Of a DNA stretch of 64,000 nucleotides, positions 25,345 to 34,490 are shown piece by piece. Source of the DNA: Leeuwenhoekiella blandensis MED217. Lineage in GTDB: Bacteria; Bacteroidota; Bacteroidia; Flavobacteriales; Flavobacteriaceae. Below the pieces are notes generated by a model. It did no database searches and was not told the origin of the DNA. It worked only from the letters and a program-made list of their open reading frames with translations. The stretch lies in assembly GCF_000152985.1 (NCBI RefSeq), contig NZ_CH672395.1:2308262-2372261 (forward strand), in the 5' to 3' direction. Position 1 is the first letter of the stretch; each line of letters opens with the position of its first letter. Both the position numbers and the translations under genes were made by a program.

Positions 25345-25386
25345 AAAGCGTTCTTGTGAGTAATTGCAAGAGCGCTTTGTTATTTT
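25345..25386 (+). terminator. Intrinsic terminator of dnaN
   Basis: AAAGCGTTCTTG (25345-25356) and CAAGAGCGCTTT (25367-25378) form a 12-bp stem with one G-U pair and a 10-base loop, followed by GTTATTTT. Confidence 0.85.
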
Positions 25387-25493
25387 ACAAGAACTTGTTT
25401 TACAGCGATTTATTGCAAGTTTGCTATTTTCACACTACATTTAAAATCCCATTAGATCATTTTATAATTCCCCTGTAATCAAAGTTTCTTTTT

Positions 25494-26093
25494 ATGAAAA
25501 GAGATCTCATTTCAGGATTTGCACTAGGCTTGCTGGTTGGCTTGCTTATCGGGTTATCGATCGCCCAAGTTACCGGAATCATTTTAGGAGCACTCACTTC
25601 ACTTCTTGCTGCATTCTTTGGCCTTCGACCAGATAAAGAAGGTGAAACAGGAAATAAAGTGGTCATTGGTGCATTTAGTTTCAGTTGTTTTTGCGCGTTG
25701 TTTCTAGGGATTTATATGCGCACACATGACGTTCTTGCCCCATCCTTAGAAAAAGAGATTGCAACCTATAAAGCAGCCAACTTTTCTGAAGATGAAATAA
25801 AAGAATTGATCTATTTTAAAAAATTTGGTCTTGTAGCGAACCAAAAATATAGTTTTAGCAAAGAAGCAGCCTCTGCAAACGCTGTAAAAAGTACATTGCT
25901 TATGGCTGAAGATGTCGATCTACCTATCTGTGATGTAGCTTTAAACGAACTTTCTATTCAGGAAATTGAAGAAGCATTTACTTCATCGGGAGGAGCCTAT
26001 CAAAGGTTGTTTCAATCACTCTCTAAAAACAGCATAGACGATGCGCAGTTAAGAGTAACATTAATGCAAATACAAAAGCTGTTATGCGAATAA
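25494..26093 (+). CDS. Two-helix membrane protein with a soluble C-terminal domain, unknown
   Basis: The 199-residue protein has two N-terminal membrane segments (ISGFALGLLVGLLIGLSIAQ and GIILGALTSLLAAFFGL), then a third hydrophobic stretch (VVIGAFSFSCFCALFLGIYM). A C-terminal helical domain of about 120 residues contains APSLEKEIATYKAANFSEDE and ends AQLRVTLMQIQKLLCE. I recognise no family. It overlaps the start of the trypsin-like protease gene by ten bases, so the two are probably translated together. It may anchor or regulate that protease, but this is inference from context. Confidence 0.7.
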   Translation: MKRDLISGFALGLLVGLLIGLSIAQVTGIILGALTSLLAAFFGLRPDKEGETGNKVVIGAFSFSCFCALFLGIYMRTHDVLAPSLEKEIATYKAANFSEDEIKELIYFKKFGLVANQKYSFSKEAASANAVKSTLLMAEDVDLPICDVALNELSIQEIEEAFTSSGGAYQRLFQSLSKNSIDDAQLRVTLMQIQKLLCE

Positions 26094-27433
26094 TTCTGTT
26101 TGTATTAATAACGCTTTTATCGTTATCAAATGTTCACTCCGGTATTAAAGAGGAAGTGAGTAAAACCATCGTTCGCGTTAAATCGGGCAACAAATTCTCA
26201 ACAGGGTTTTTCTTTGAAAGCGGAAAACAAATTATTGCTACGCTTCATTCCATTGGCAATCCCAACCAAATCGAAGTCTATCTTCCCAGCCAAAAATCGT
26301 GGTGTAATGTTCAGTTGTCAAGAATTTCAAAAAAATCTGATCTCGTTTTGCTTTCGCTCAAAAATTGTGAATCCGACCACTATTTAAAGACTGAAAATAT
26401 TGCTAAAACCACAATAGATTCTAAAGTCTTTACAGTAGGTTATTATGGAAGTAATGATAAGTATCAGGATCGGGATTTTACGGTAGGACTCATCGAAGGC
26501 AAACGTCTTAAAGACCTTTTAGAAGCTTCGGCTGAGCAAGAAATACGCTCGTTGGGATTTCCATCTCTTGATACTGAAATTGTGTATCTAAAAGGGCAAT
26601 TACTTCATGGATTTTCAGGATCTCCTATTGTAGATCTAAACGGAAAAATCATCGGTGTTGCAGACGGGGGATTAGAAAATGGAGCCGCCGGAATAAGCTG
26701 GTGCATTACTTCTTCCGCCTTAAAAGAACTTATATATGCAACCGATACATTTCCTGTAAACAGTCTACAAAAAGTAAACACGCTTTTTGCTGAAGAAATC
26801 GCAGCATCTGATGCAAAGTCAATAAGCAATGAGCAATTTACGTTTCAGTTGATAAAATCAAGAACATTTGATGAACTCAATGCTACCGGAAACTATACTG
26901 AATATCCTGAAATGGGTATGTATCAAGTCTTACAAGCCCTGGATCAAGAAGGTATTGTTTATAACAATTTTAGCTTCGATATATACCTTGAAGCTACAAC
27001 TGGAGCAACAATCGCACTGCCCAAAGGAATGGAATTAAAGCAAGAGGACGGACTTTTCTATGCAACTACTTATGATAATCAAATAGTAATCTTAATTGCG
27101 TTATATGAGACTTACGACGTACAACAAATGTCACTAGAGTTTGAGAATATGCTACAGGCGGCCACGGGAGTTTACAGCTGGCAACTAGACTCAAGAATGT
27201 CGTTTTTGATTCCGTATTATAGACCAGACAATGTGGTCATCAACAGGAAAGCTTTTTTTAATTATCAACCCAACAGATATCTTCTAGAAGCTCTTGCCGC
27301 AAAAGACTATACTTTTTTTGGAGTAGCTATGGTTTTTAAAGAAGCTTTTGATTTTAATTCGTATGAGTTTATTGACGATAATCTCGCGGCTAAATATATC
27401 CTGGCTCAGCAATTAACTACGTTTACCAACTAA
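26084..27433 (+). CDS. Secreted trypsin-like (chymotrypsin-fold) serine protease
   Basis: The 449-residue protein begins with a signal peptide (MRIILFVLITLLSLSNVHSG). Residues ~25-210 are a trypsin-like domain with His55 in IIATLHSIG, Asp86 in KKSDLVLLSL and Ser178 in GFSGSPIVD, followed by IGVADGG and ISWCITSS. All three catalytic residues are present. The C-terminal ~230 residues are a separate domain (EQFTFQLIKSRTFDELNATG, GATIALPKGMELKQEDG) with no recognised PDZ. It resembles DegP-type enzymes only in the protease part. It forms a two-gene unit with the membrane protein upstream and ends at a palindromic terminator. Confidence 0.86.
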   Translation: MRIILFVLITLLSLSNVHSGIKEEVSKTIVRVKSGNKFSTGFFFESGKQIIATLHSIGNPNQIEVYLPSQKSWCNVQLSRISKKSDLVLLSLKNCESDHYLKTENIAKTTIDSKVFTVGYYGSNDKYQDRDFTVGLIEGKRLKDLLEASAEQEIRSLGFPSLDTEIVYLKGQLLHGFSGSPIVDLNGKIIGVADGGLENGAAGISWCITSSALKELIYATDTFPVNSLQKVNTLFAEEIAASDAKSISNEQFTFQLIKSRTFDELNATGNYTEYPEMGMYQVLQALDQEGIVYNNFSFDIYLEATTGATIALPKGMELKQEDGLFYATTYDNQIVILIALYETYDVQQMSLEFENMLQAATGVYSWQLDSRMSFLIPYYRPDNVVINRKAFFNYQPNRYLLEALAAKDYTFFGVAMVFKEAFDFNSYEFIDDNLAAKYILAQQLTTFTN

Positions 27434-27465
27434 AAAAGGTTCAACATATATGTTGAACCTTTTTT
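27432..27465. terminator. Perfect 34-bp palindromic terminator
   Basis: AAAAAAGGTTCAACATA (27432-27448) is followed directly by its exact complement (27449-27465), giving A and T runs on both sides. It can stop the protease gene (plus) and the small lipoprotein gene (minus). It overlaps the protease stop codon. Confidence 0.9.
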
Positions 27466-27483
27466 ACCATTTATAACTGTGTT

Positions 27484-27921
27484 TTATTCAAACGTATAGA
27501 ATAAGCCAGGGCCATCACAACTTTGCCAAGTACTTTTAACGCTATCTGAGCTCGTATACATAAGCAATTCTACAGCATCTCCTGTACAATTACCCACCAA
27601 TTCATTATTTGAATTATGCGTGAACTGAAGGTATTTGTCACTATTGATCATCACAATATCAAAGGTACCTTTAGATTCTAAAGTCTCGCCATCGCGTTCT
27701 CGCACCTTTGTAAAGCTCATTCCCGGTCCTAGGATATAATATTCTTGCCATTCCATCTCAGCTCCTGTTTGTTCAGAATTTTGAATAGAACCCGTCATTT
27801 TAACGAGAGAAAGCTTTACTTGTGAAGTTTCCTGAACCAAATCGGCAGTTGTATTGTTATCATCACTGCAAGAAACAATACTTCCAAAAATTAAACTGAA
27901 AACTAAAAGTCGTAAGATCAT
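27484..27921 (-). CDS. Small lipoprotein of unknown function
   Basis: The 145-residue product has a lipoprotein signal (MILRLLVFSLIFGSIVSC) with Cys18 as the lipidation site, followed by SDDNNTT. The mature part looks like a small lipocalin-style barrel: KLSLVKMTGSIQNSEQTG, EMEWQEYYILGPGMSFTKVR, GTFDIVMINSDKYLQFTH, and a C-terminal WQSCDGPGLFYTFE with two cysteines (NCTG and SCDG) that may form a disulfide. Acidic residues just after Cys18 fit surface-exposed lipoproteins in this phylum. I do not recognise a named family. Confidence 0.78.
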   Translation of the reverse strand: MILRLLVFSLIFGSIVSCSDDNNTTADLVQETSQVKLSLVKMTGSIQNSEQTGAEMEWQEYYILGPGMSFTKVRERDGETLESKGTFDIVMINSDKYLQFTHNSNNELVGNCTGDAVELLMYTSSDSVKSTWQSCDGPGLFYTFE

Positions 27922-27973
27922 TTTTAAACGTTTACCAATAGATGCTAGAAACTCAAAAAGGTTGCGTTTATTA

Positions 27974-28010
27974 CATAAAAAAACCGAAGATTTATAATCT
28001 TCGGTTTTTT
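27974..28010 (-). terminator. Intrinsic terminator of gltB-gltD
   Basis: AAACCGAAGATT (27981-27992) and AATCTTCGGTTT (27996-28007) form a perfect stem with a three-base loop. On the minus strand a run of Ts continues to about 27978. It lies 22 bp past the gltD stop codon. Confidence 0.9.
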
Positions 28011-28031
28011 AGATACTTAAAATCTCATATT

Positions 28032-29498
28032 TTATACTCTTGGTAAATCTCCATCACCTTTGAGCGGTAAATCTGAACTTCCCATCAAGTAAGTATCAAT
28101 GTGATGTGCGGCTTGTCTACCTTCAGAAATTGCCCAAACAATTAATGATTGACCGCGACGAGAATCTCCAGCTGCAAAAACACCCGGCACATTAGTCGAG
28201 TAATCTTCAATTGACGCCTCGATATTAGTACGTGCATCCATTTTGATTCCCAGTTGCTCTGCAATTGTAGGTTCGCTTCCTGTAAAACCAAGTGCTAAAA
28301 GTACCATATCGGTCTTCCATTCCTTTTCGGTTCCCGGAACTTCAGAGAGATTAGGTCGCTCTCCTGGTTTGTGGGTCCACTCCACTTCAACAGTAACCAA
28401 ACCGGTTAAGTTTCCATCGTCATCTCCTACAAACTTTTTTGTAGAGATTGAGAAAAAACGCTCAGCACCTTCTTTGTGTGAGGTACTTGTGCGAAGGCGC
28501 ATTGGCCAATATGGCCACGGCTGATTTTCAGGACGCTCAGGCGTTCCCTTACTCATAATCTCAAAATTCTTAACGCTGTTTGCTCCGTGACGAATTGAAG
28601 TTCCTATACAGTCACTTCCAGTATCTCCACCACCAATTACAATTACATCCTTTCCAGTCGCTTTGATCTCTTCACCTTTCCATTCTAAACCATCTACACG
28701 ACGATTGTTTTGCGGTAAGAAATCCATAGCCTGATAAACCCCTTTAAGATCTGCGCCCGGAATTGGTAAGTTGCGACGTACAGTAGCTCCTGTAGAAAGT
28801 ACAACTGCATCAAAGTCATTTTTTAAATCATCTGCTTTTACATCCTTACCAACGTGAACACCACATTTAAAGATTATTCCTTCTTCCTCTAAAACTGCTA
28901 GTCTGCGGTCTATGATATGTTTTTCCATTTTAAAATCAGGAATACCATAACGCAGTAAACCTCCCGGTTTTTCATCACGCTCAAATACAGTTACAGTATG
29001 CCCGGCACGGTTAAGCTGCTGCGCAGTAGCAAGACCAGCAGGTCCTGAACCTATAACGGCAACTGTTTTTCCTGTACGCTTTTCAGGTGGATTTGCTTTT
29101 ACCCAACCATTTTTAAAGGCTTCTTCTGCAATATTTTTTTCAATATTCTCAATGGTCACAGGATCTTCATTGATCCCAAGTACACAAGCTTCTTCACAAG
29201 GAGCCGGACATAATCTTCCCGTAAATTCAGGGAAATTATTGGTTCCATGTAAAATAGATGCTGCTTCCTCCCACCGCTCACGATAAACCGCGTCGTTAAA
29301 ATCTGGAATTAAATTACCCAGTGGACAACCACTATGGCAAAATGGAATTCCGCAATCCATACAACGGGCACCTTGCTTTTTTAATTCAGGTTTTTCTAGC
29401 GGAATGGTAAACTCCTCATATTTCTGAATCCGTTCCTCAACAGGTTTGTACGGTTCATTTTTTCTATCGTATTCTAAAAATCCGGTTACTTTTCCCAT
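28032..29498 (-). CDS. gltD: Glutamate synthase (NADPH) small subunit
   Basis: The 488-residue protein is the flavin subunit that passes electrons from NADPH to GltB. The N-terminus has the iron-sulfur cysteine motifs GARCMDCGIPFCHSGCPLGN and GRLCPAPCEEACVLGIN. The FAD-binding fold follows with VIGSGPAGLATAQQL, then the NADPH-binding VIGGGDTGSDCIGT and the late FAD motif GVFAAGDSRRGQSLIVWA. The length is typical. It follows gltB with a seven-base gap. The complex makes two glutamates from glutamine and 2-oxoglutarate. Confidence 0.98.
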   Translation of the reverse strand: MGKVTGFLEYDRKNEPYKPVEERIQKYEEFTIPLEKPELKKQGARCMDCGIPFCHSGCPLGNLIPDFNDAVYRERWEEAASILHGTNNFPEFTGRLCPAPCEEACVLGINEDPVTIENIEKNIAEEAFKNGWVKANPPEKRTGKTVAVIGSGPAGLATAQQLNRAGHTVTVFERDEKPGGLLRYGIPDFKMEKHIIDRRLAVLEEEGIIFKCGVHVGKDVKADDLKNDFDAVVLSTGATVRRNLPIPGADLKGVYQAMDFLPQNNRRVDGLEWKGEEIKATGKDVIVIGGGDTGSDCIGTSIRHGANSVKNFEIMSKGTPERPENQPWPYWPMRLRTSTSHKEGAERFFSISTKKFVGDDDGNLTGLVTVEVEWTHKPGERPNLSEVPGTEKEWKTDMVLLALGFTGSEPTIAEQLGIKMDARTNIEASIEDYSTNVPGVFAAGDSRRGQSLIVWAISEGRQAAHHIDTYLMGSSDLPLKGDGDLPRV

Positions 29499-29505
29499 GA
29501 TTCTA

Positions 29506-32500
29506 TTATTCCGTTAAATCTGTTAATTTTTCTTCTTCTTCCAATCTTATCAAAGCCTGACGGTATTCTTCCGGTAGCACTTTAACAAACTTGGTGATGT
29601 AAGAATCCCAATTCTCAAGAATACGCTGCGCCAATGCACTTTGCGTATAATTGTAATGATTGGTTATTAATTCTTTTAGTTGCTGTACGTCATCTTCTTC
29701 GGTTACCGGATCAAGATTTAGATCTTCGGCATTACATTTTGACTTGAATTTCTCATCCTCGTCTAAAACATAAGCAATACCACCACTCATACCGGCACCA
29801 AAGTTTCTACCCGTAGAACCTAGAATGACAGCTACACCACCGGTCATATATTCACAACCGTGGTCACCGATTCCTTCAACAACAGCAGTAGCACCACTAT
29901 TACGTACACAAAAACGCTCACCAGCAACACCATTAAAGTATGCCTCTCCACTCGTTGCGCCATAAAGTGCTACGTTACCAATTATGATGTTTTCATTAGC
30001 TTCAAAAGAGGCCTCTTCTGGAACTTTGATAATTAAGCGAGCTCCTGAAAGTCCTTTACCTACATAATCATTAGCGTTTCCATCTATCTTAAGCGTAAGA
30101 CCTTTAGTGGCAAATGCACCAAAACTCTGTCCGGCAGATCCTTTAAAATTCACCTTTAGAGTATTGTCAGGAAGACCTTGCTCGCCATAAATCTTAGATA
30201 TTTCATTACTTAAGATCGCACCAACTGCACGATCCAAGTTGGTAATACGCATATCTAAAGTTGTCTTCTCTTTTCTGAAAAGCGCCGTGTGCGCCAACTC
30301 TATGATTTCAAAATCGATAGACTTTTCTAAATGGTGATTTTGAGTTTCTGTATTATAGATTTTTACACCTTCTGGAACCTGAATATTATGCAAGATTGGT
30401 GAGAGATCAATTCCTGCAGCTTTGTAATGCTCAATCGCCTTGTTTCGGTCTAACTTATGCGCTTGTCCAACCATCTCATCAACAGTTCGGAATCCTAACT
30501 GAGCCATAATCTCTCTTAATTCTTCTGCAATGAAGTACATAAAGTTCACAACGTGCTCGGGTTGACCTTTGAATTTCTTACGTAATTCTGGGTTTTGTGT
30601 TGCGATACCTACAGGACACGTATTTAAATGACACACGCGCATCATAATACACCCTGAAGCAACCAATGGCGCCGTTGCAAAACCGAATTCTTCTGCACCT
30701 AGTAAACAGGCTACGGCAACATCACGGCCGGTTTTTAATTGCCCGTCACATTCTAAACGAATACGGCTACGTAAATCATTAAGAACTAAGGTTTGTTGTG
30801 CTTCGGCAATACCTAATTCCCAAGGTAAACCTGCGTGACGCAGTGAGGTTAATGGTGATGCACCGGTTCCTCCGTCATAACCTGAAACCAGAATTACATC
30901 TGCCATCGCTTTTGCAACACCGGCAGCTACCGTACCAACACCAACTTCAGAAACAAGTTTAACATTTATACGCGCTTCACGGTTAGCAGATTTTAAATCA
31001 TAAATCAATTGTGCTAAATCTTCAATCGAATAGATATCGTGATGTGGTGGTGGTGAAATCAAACCAACGTATGGCGTACTCTTACGCGTTTTGGCAATAA
31101 ATTTATTTACTTTTTCACCAGGAAGTTGCCCACCTTCTCCGGGTTTTGCACCCTGAGCCATTTTAATCTGTATTTCTTTGGCACTACTCAAGTAATTACT
31201 CGTCACACCAAAACGACCAGAAGCTACCTGCTTGATCGCTGAGTTTCTCCAATCGCCATTAGGACTCTTATAGAAACGTTCTGCATCTTCTCCTCCTTCT
31301 CCACTGTTACTTTTACCACCTATACGGTTCATCGCAACAGCAAGATTCTCGTGTGCTTCTTTACTGATAGACCCATAAGACATTGCTCCGGTTTTGAAAC
31401 GCTTTACAATTTCAGTCCACGGTTCTACTTCTTCAATTGGAATTGGATCGTAATTTGAAAATTCAAAAAGACCACGTATCGTCATTAATTGTTTAGACTG
31501 CTCGTTGATCAGTTTTGAGTATTCTTTATACGTCGTTGGATTATTACGTCTAACAGCCTCTTGAAGTTTAGCAATTGATAACGGATTGAACATATGTCGT
31601 TCTCCATTACGTCTCCATCGGTATTCTCCACCTGCATCCAGACTAAGATTTCCAGAAATATTTTTGCTGTCAAATGTACGGCTGTGACGCTTGGCAATCT
31701 CTTGCTCTACTTCATATAATCCAATTCCTTCAATTCTACTTGGAGTATTTGGGAAATATTTTGAAATGAGTTTAGAGTTGAGCCCTAAAGCTTCAAATAA
31801 TCGAGAACCACGGTATGAATTCAAGGTAGAAATACCAATCTTATTCATAACCTTTACAACTCCTTTACCAATGGCTTTGTTATAATTCTCAACTGCAGTT
31901 GTAAAATCAATTCCGTCTAGGTTACCAGCTTCGATTTCCTTTTGAATGATCTCATTTACCATGTATGGGTTAATCGCACTCGCACCATAACCAAACAATA
32001 ATGCAAAGTGATGCACTTCTCGAGGTTCTGCAGATTCGACGATTATACTCATTTTAGAACGCTGTCCACTTCTGAACAAACCACTGTTTAGGTAGGAACA
32101 AGCCAGCAAAGCAGGAATTGGCGCCATTTCGGCATTTACTCCTCTATCTGATAAAATTAAAATGGTATGGCCATCATCAATACTTTTTGAGGCCATCGCT
32201 ACCATTTTATCTAAGGCATCTTCAAGACCATTCAAACCGCGTTTTGCTTCGTAAAGCATCGGTATTGAAGTGTTCTTAAAATCAGGATTGTCAAAATTCT
32301 TTATTTTATCAAGATCCTCTTTAGATATAACCGGGTTTTGGATTCTGATTTTTTTACAATAATCAGGCGTGATCTCCATTAAATTGGTATCAGGACCTAA
32401 AGTAAGGCTCAAATCAGTGATAAGTTCTTCTCGAATTCCATCGAGAGGCGGGTTAGTTACTTGAGCAAATAATTGCTTAAAATAGTTATATATAAGTTGA

Positions 32501-34017
32501 GGACGATCTGAAAGAACTGCAAGAGGCGTATCAGATCCCATAGATCCAATAGGCTCTTTACCTTTTGTAGCCATCGGAAGAATGATGGTGTTTACATCTT
32601 CTTTTGTATAGCCAAAAGCATTTTTGCGCAGATCATAAACGGTATCTTCCAGTTTAAAATCTACGTCACGATATGGAATATCCTTTAAATGAACTCGATT
32701 TTGATCAAGCCATTCCTGATATGGTTTTTGAGTAACAATACTTTCTTTAACCTCTTCATCGTTTACGATGCGACCGGCTTTCATATCAACCAAGAACATT
32801 TTTCCCGGCTCAAGACGACCGTGGAATGCCACATTTTTTGGATCAATCTCTAAAACTCCAGTTTCAGAAGACATGATTACATCTCCAGATTTGGTTACCG
32901 TATAACGAGAAGGTCTTAAACCATTACGGTCAAGCACCGCTCCAATATAGTCTCCATCTGTAAATGGAATAGACGCAGGACCATCCCAAGGCTCCATAAT
33001 ACAACTATTGAACTCATAGAATGCCTTTTTCTCATCGGTCATATCTTTATGCTTCTCCCAAGCTTCAGGAACAAGCATCATCATAATTTCGGGTAACGAT
33101 CTACCAGACATAAGAAGTAATTCAACCACCATATCCATCGAAGCTGAGTCTGATTTTCCCGGTAAAATAATTGGGAATAGCTCTTTAAGCTCATCGCCAA
33201 ACCAATCACTTTTTAAGAGTTCTTCTCTACTGCGCATACGAGAGACGTTTCCGCGAAGCGTATTGATCTCCCCATTATGACACATGTATCTAAAGGGTTG
33301 CGCTAAATCCCAAGTTGGGAATGTATTGGTAGAGAAACGTTGGTGTACAAGCGCTAAACGTGTAGTAAGCTTTGGGTCTAAAAGATCTACATAGTAGTAC
33401 TTAATATCTTCAGGCATCAGAAGTCCTTTAAATATAAGTGTCTTGTTAGAAAGACTTGGTAGATAAAAGAAGCTTCGCTCAGACAACTTACTATTTAATA
33501 TAGTATGCTCTGTTATTTTTCTAGCAGTGTAAAGTTTAATCATAAACTCACGCTCCTCCATTTCAACATCGTCTGGCTTACCAACAAATATTTGCTCTAT
33601 ATGTGGCTCTACACTAGCAGCAATAGCACCAAGATAACCAGTATCTACCGGCACGCGTCTCCAGCCTAATAATTTTAGACCTTTACTTTTAATTTGCTCT
33701 TCAAATATCTTCTTACAATATGCACGTTGATTTTCTTTTTGAGGTAAGAATACATTACCCATTGCATACTCCCGTGCTGCTGGAAGATCAAAATCGCAAT
33801 TCTCTTTAAAGAAATCGTACGGTATATCTATAAGTATACCCGCACCATCTCCTGTTTTTCCATCACTACTTACCGCACCTCTGTGTTCTAGTTTTTCAAG
33901 AATTTCAAGAGCCTTATGAATTATTCCATTAGACTGCTTTCCTTCAAGACTACAAATAAACCCAGCACCGCAATTTTCGTGCTCCCATTCTGGTGAATAT
34001 AAACCTTGTTTTTCCAT
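29506..34017 (-). CDS. gltB: Glutamate synthase (NADPH) large subunit
   Basis: I start at ATG 34017 (1503 aa) because MEKQGLYSPEWEHEN then leads directly to the conserved CGAGF; a longer frame from 34062 adds a hydrophobic stretch with no support. Cys16 would be the N-terminal nucleophile of the glutaminase domain after removal of the short propeptide. Domains in order are glutaminase (~16-410), the central domain, the FMN-binding synthase domain (GAKPGEGGQLPGEKV, SGYDGGTGASPLTSL) with a [3Fe-4S] cysteine cluster in CIMMRVCHLNTCPVG, and the C-terminal GXGXG beta-helix (GNVALYGATSGEAYFNGVAG). Ammonia is channelled to 2-oxoglutarate. It is divergent from the porin-PII-amtB operon. Confidence 0.98.
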   Translation of the reverse strand: MEKQGLYSPEWEHENCGAGFICSLEGKQSNGIIHKALEILEKLEHRGAVSSDGKTGDGAGILIDIPYDFFKENCDFDLPAAREYAMGNVFLPQKENQRAYCKKIFEEQIKSKGLKLLGWRRVPVDTGYLGAIAASVEPHIEQIFVGKPDDVEMEEREFMIKLYTARKITEHTILNSKLSERSFFYLPSLSNKTLIFKGLLMPEDIKYYYVDLLDPKLTTRLALVHQRFSTNTFPTWDLAQPFRYMCHNGEINTLRGNVSRMRSREELLKSDWFGDELKELFPIILPGKSDSASMDMVVELLLMSGRSLPEIMMMLVPEAWEKHKDMTDEKKAFYEFNSCIMEPWDGPASIPFTDGDYIGAVLDRNGLRPSRYTVTKSGDVIMSSETGVLEIDPKNVAFHGRLEPGKMFLVDMKAGRIVNDEEVKESIVTQKPYQEWLDQNRVHLKDIPYRDVDFKLEDTVYDLRKNAFGYTKEDVNTIILPMATKGKEPIGSMGSDTPLAVLSDRPQLIYNYFKQLFAQVTNPPLDGIREELITDLSLTLGPDTNLMEITPDYCKKIRIQNPVISKEDLDKIKNFDNPDFKNTSIPMLYEAKRGLNGLEDALDKMVAMASKSIDDGHTILILSDRGVNAEMAPIPALLACSYLNSGLFRSGQRSKMSIIVESAEPREVHHFALLFGYGASAINPYMVNEIIQKEIEAGNLDGIDFTTAVENYNKAIGKGVVKVMNKIGISTLNSYRGSRLFEALGLNSKLISKYFPNTPSRIEGIGLYEVEQEIAKRHSRTFDSKNISGNLSLDAGGEYRWRRNGERHMFNPLSIAKLQEAVRRNNPTTYKEYSKLINEQSKQLMTIRGLFEFSNYDPIPIEEVEPWTEIVKRFKTGAMSYGSISKEAHENLAVAMNRIGGKSNSGEGGEDAERFYKSPNGDWRNSAIKQVASGRFGVTSNYLSSAKEIQIKMAQGAKPGEGGQLPGEKVNKFIAKTRKSTPYVGLISPPPHHDIYSIEDLAQLIYDLKSANREARINVKLVSEVGVGTVAAGVAKAMADVILVSGYDGGTGASPLTSLRHAGLPWELGIAEAQQTLVLNDLRSRIRLECDGQLKTGRDVAVACLLGAEEFGFATAPLVASGCIMMRVCHLNTCPVGIATQNPELRKKFKGQPEHVVNFMYFIAEELREIMAQLGFRTVDEMVGQAHKLDRNKAIEHYKAAGIDLSPILHNIQVPEGVKIYNTETQNHHLEKSIDFEIIELAHTALFRKEKTTLDMRITNLDRAVGAILSNEISKIYGEQGLPDNTLKVNFKGSAGQSFGAFATKGLTLKIDGNANDYVGKGLSGARLIIKVPEEASFEANENIIIGNVALYGATSGEAYFNGVAGERFCVRNSGATAVVEGIGDHGCEYMTGGVAVILGSTGRNFGAGMSGGIAYVLDEDEKFKSKCNAEDLNLDPVTEEDDVQQLKELITNHYNYTQSALAQRILENWDSYITKFVKVLPEEYRQALIRLEEEEKLTDLTE

Positions 34018-34490
34018 AAAATTTTTGCTCAATATTAAAGACAGAAGGATAAAGCTATTCAATAAACTGAAATGCCAATAATTTTCAAGAATAAGATTTT
34101 TATTATTTCGATTTTATCAAAAAAATCTCTTAAAAATAAGAAGTAAAGAAAAAAAATGCACTCTTATTAATGAAAATGAAATGCATTTTCGGCAAAAATG
34201 AGTCAAATCTACATTTAGTGATTACATTAAAAATCTTAAGCGAATGTTAACAATTGACGTTTTTGGTAGTTTTTCACCCCTTTATTTACCAAAAATTAAC
34301 AAAAAAGCCATATTCACTACAATAAAATTCACAATTTAAAACTTCCGAAATCGGTTTCGAGTGCTATACCCTAAAATTTTAGGGGGTATAATTACAGAAA
34401 TAACAAAAATTTGTAGTTACCCCCTATTTTTTTGGGGGTGATTTTAAATAATACCTAGTTTAGCACCTCACCAATTAATCAATTTAAAAA
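34018..34490. promoter_or_regulatory. Long gltB / porin-glnK-amtB divergent intergenic region
   Basis: This 473-bp AT-rich gap holds no gene that I can support. Toward gltB, CAAATCTA at 34204-34211 reads TAGATTTG on the minus strand, a TAnnTTTG match that would give a leader of about 180 bases. GAAAATG (34172-34178) and CATTTTC (34184-34190) form an inverted repeat within that leader. Toward the porin, two GC-rich palindromes stand out from the AT-rich background at 34368-34387 and 34419-34439. Confidence 0.5.
34368..34439 (+). promoter_or_regulatory. Paired ACCC-GGGGGT palindromes at the porin-glnK-amtB promoter
   Basis: ACCCTAAAATTTTAGGGGGT (34368-34387) contains the perfect palindrome CCCTAAAATTTTAGGG. 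A second site at 34419-34439 starts ACCCCC and ends GGGGGT around a T-rich centre. The sites are 51 bp apart, about five helical turns. TTG at 34432-34434, inside the second site, lies 21 bp before TAGTTTAG (34456-34463), a one-mismatch -7 element. An operator pair controlling the nitrogen operon is inferred; alternatively they may be RNA hairpins. Confidence 0.5.

Noticed and set aside
34018-34062. Hydrophobic N-terminal extension of GltB
   Set aside because: GltB is cytoplasmic and the short propeptide before the nucleophile Cys is complete when starting at 34017.
34368-34439. Riboswitch upstream of the porin gene
   Set aside because: No known riboswitch core is visible and the GC palindromes overlap the probable -33 element, so they are more likely DNA sites.
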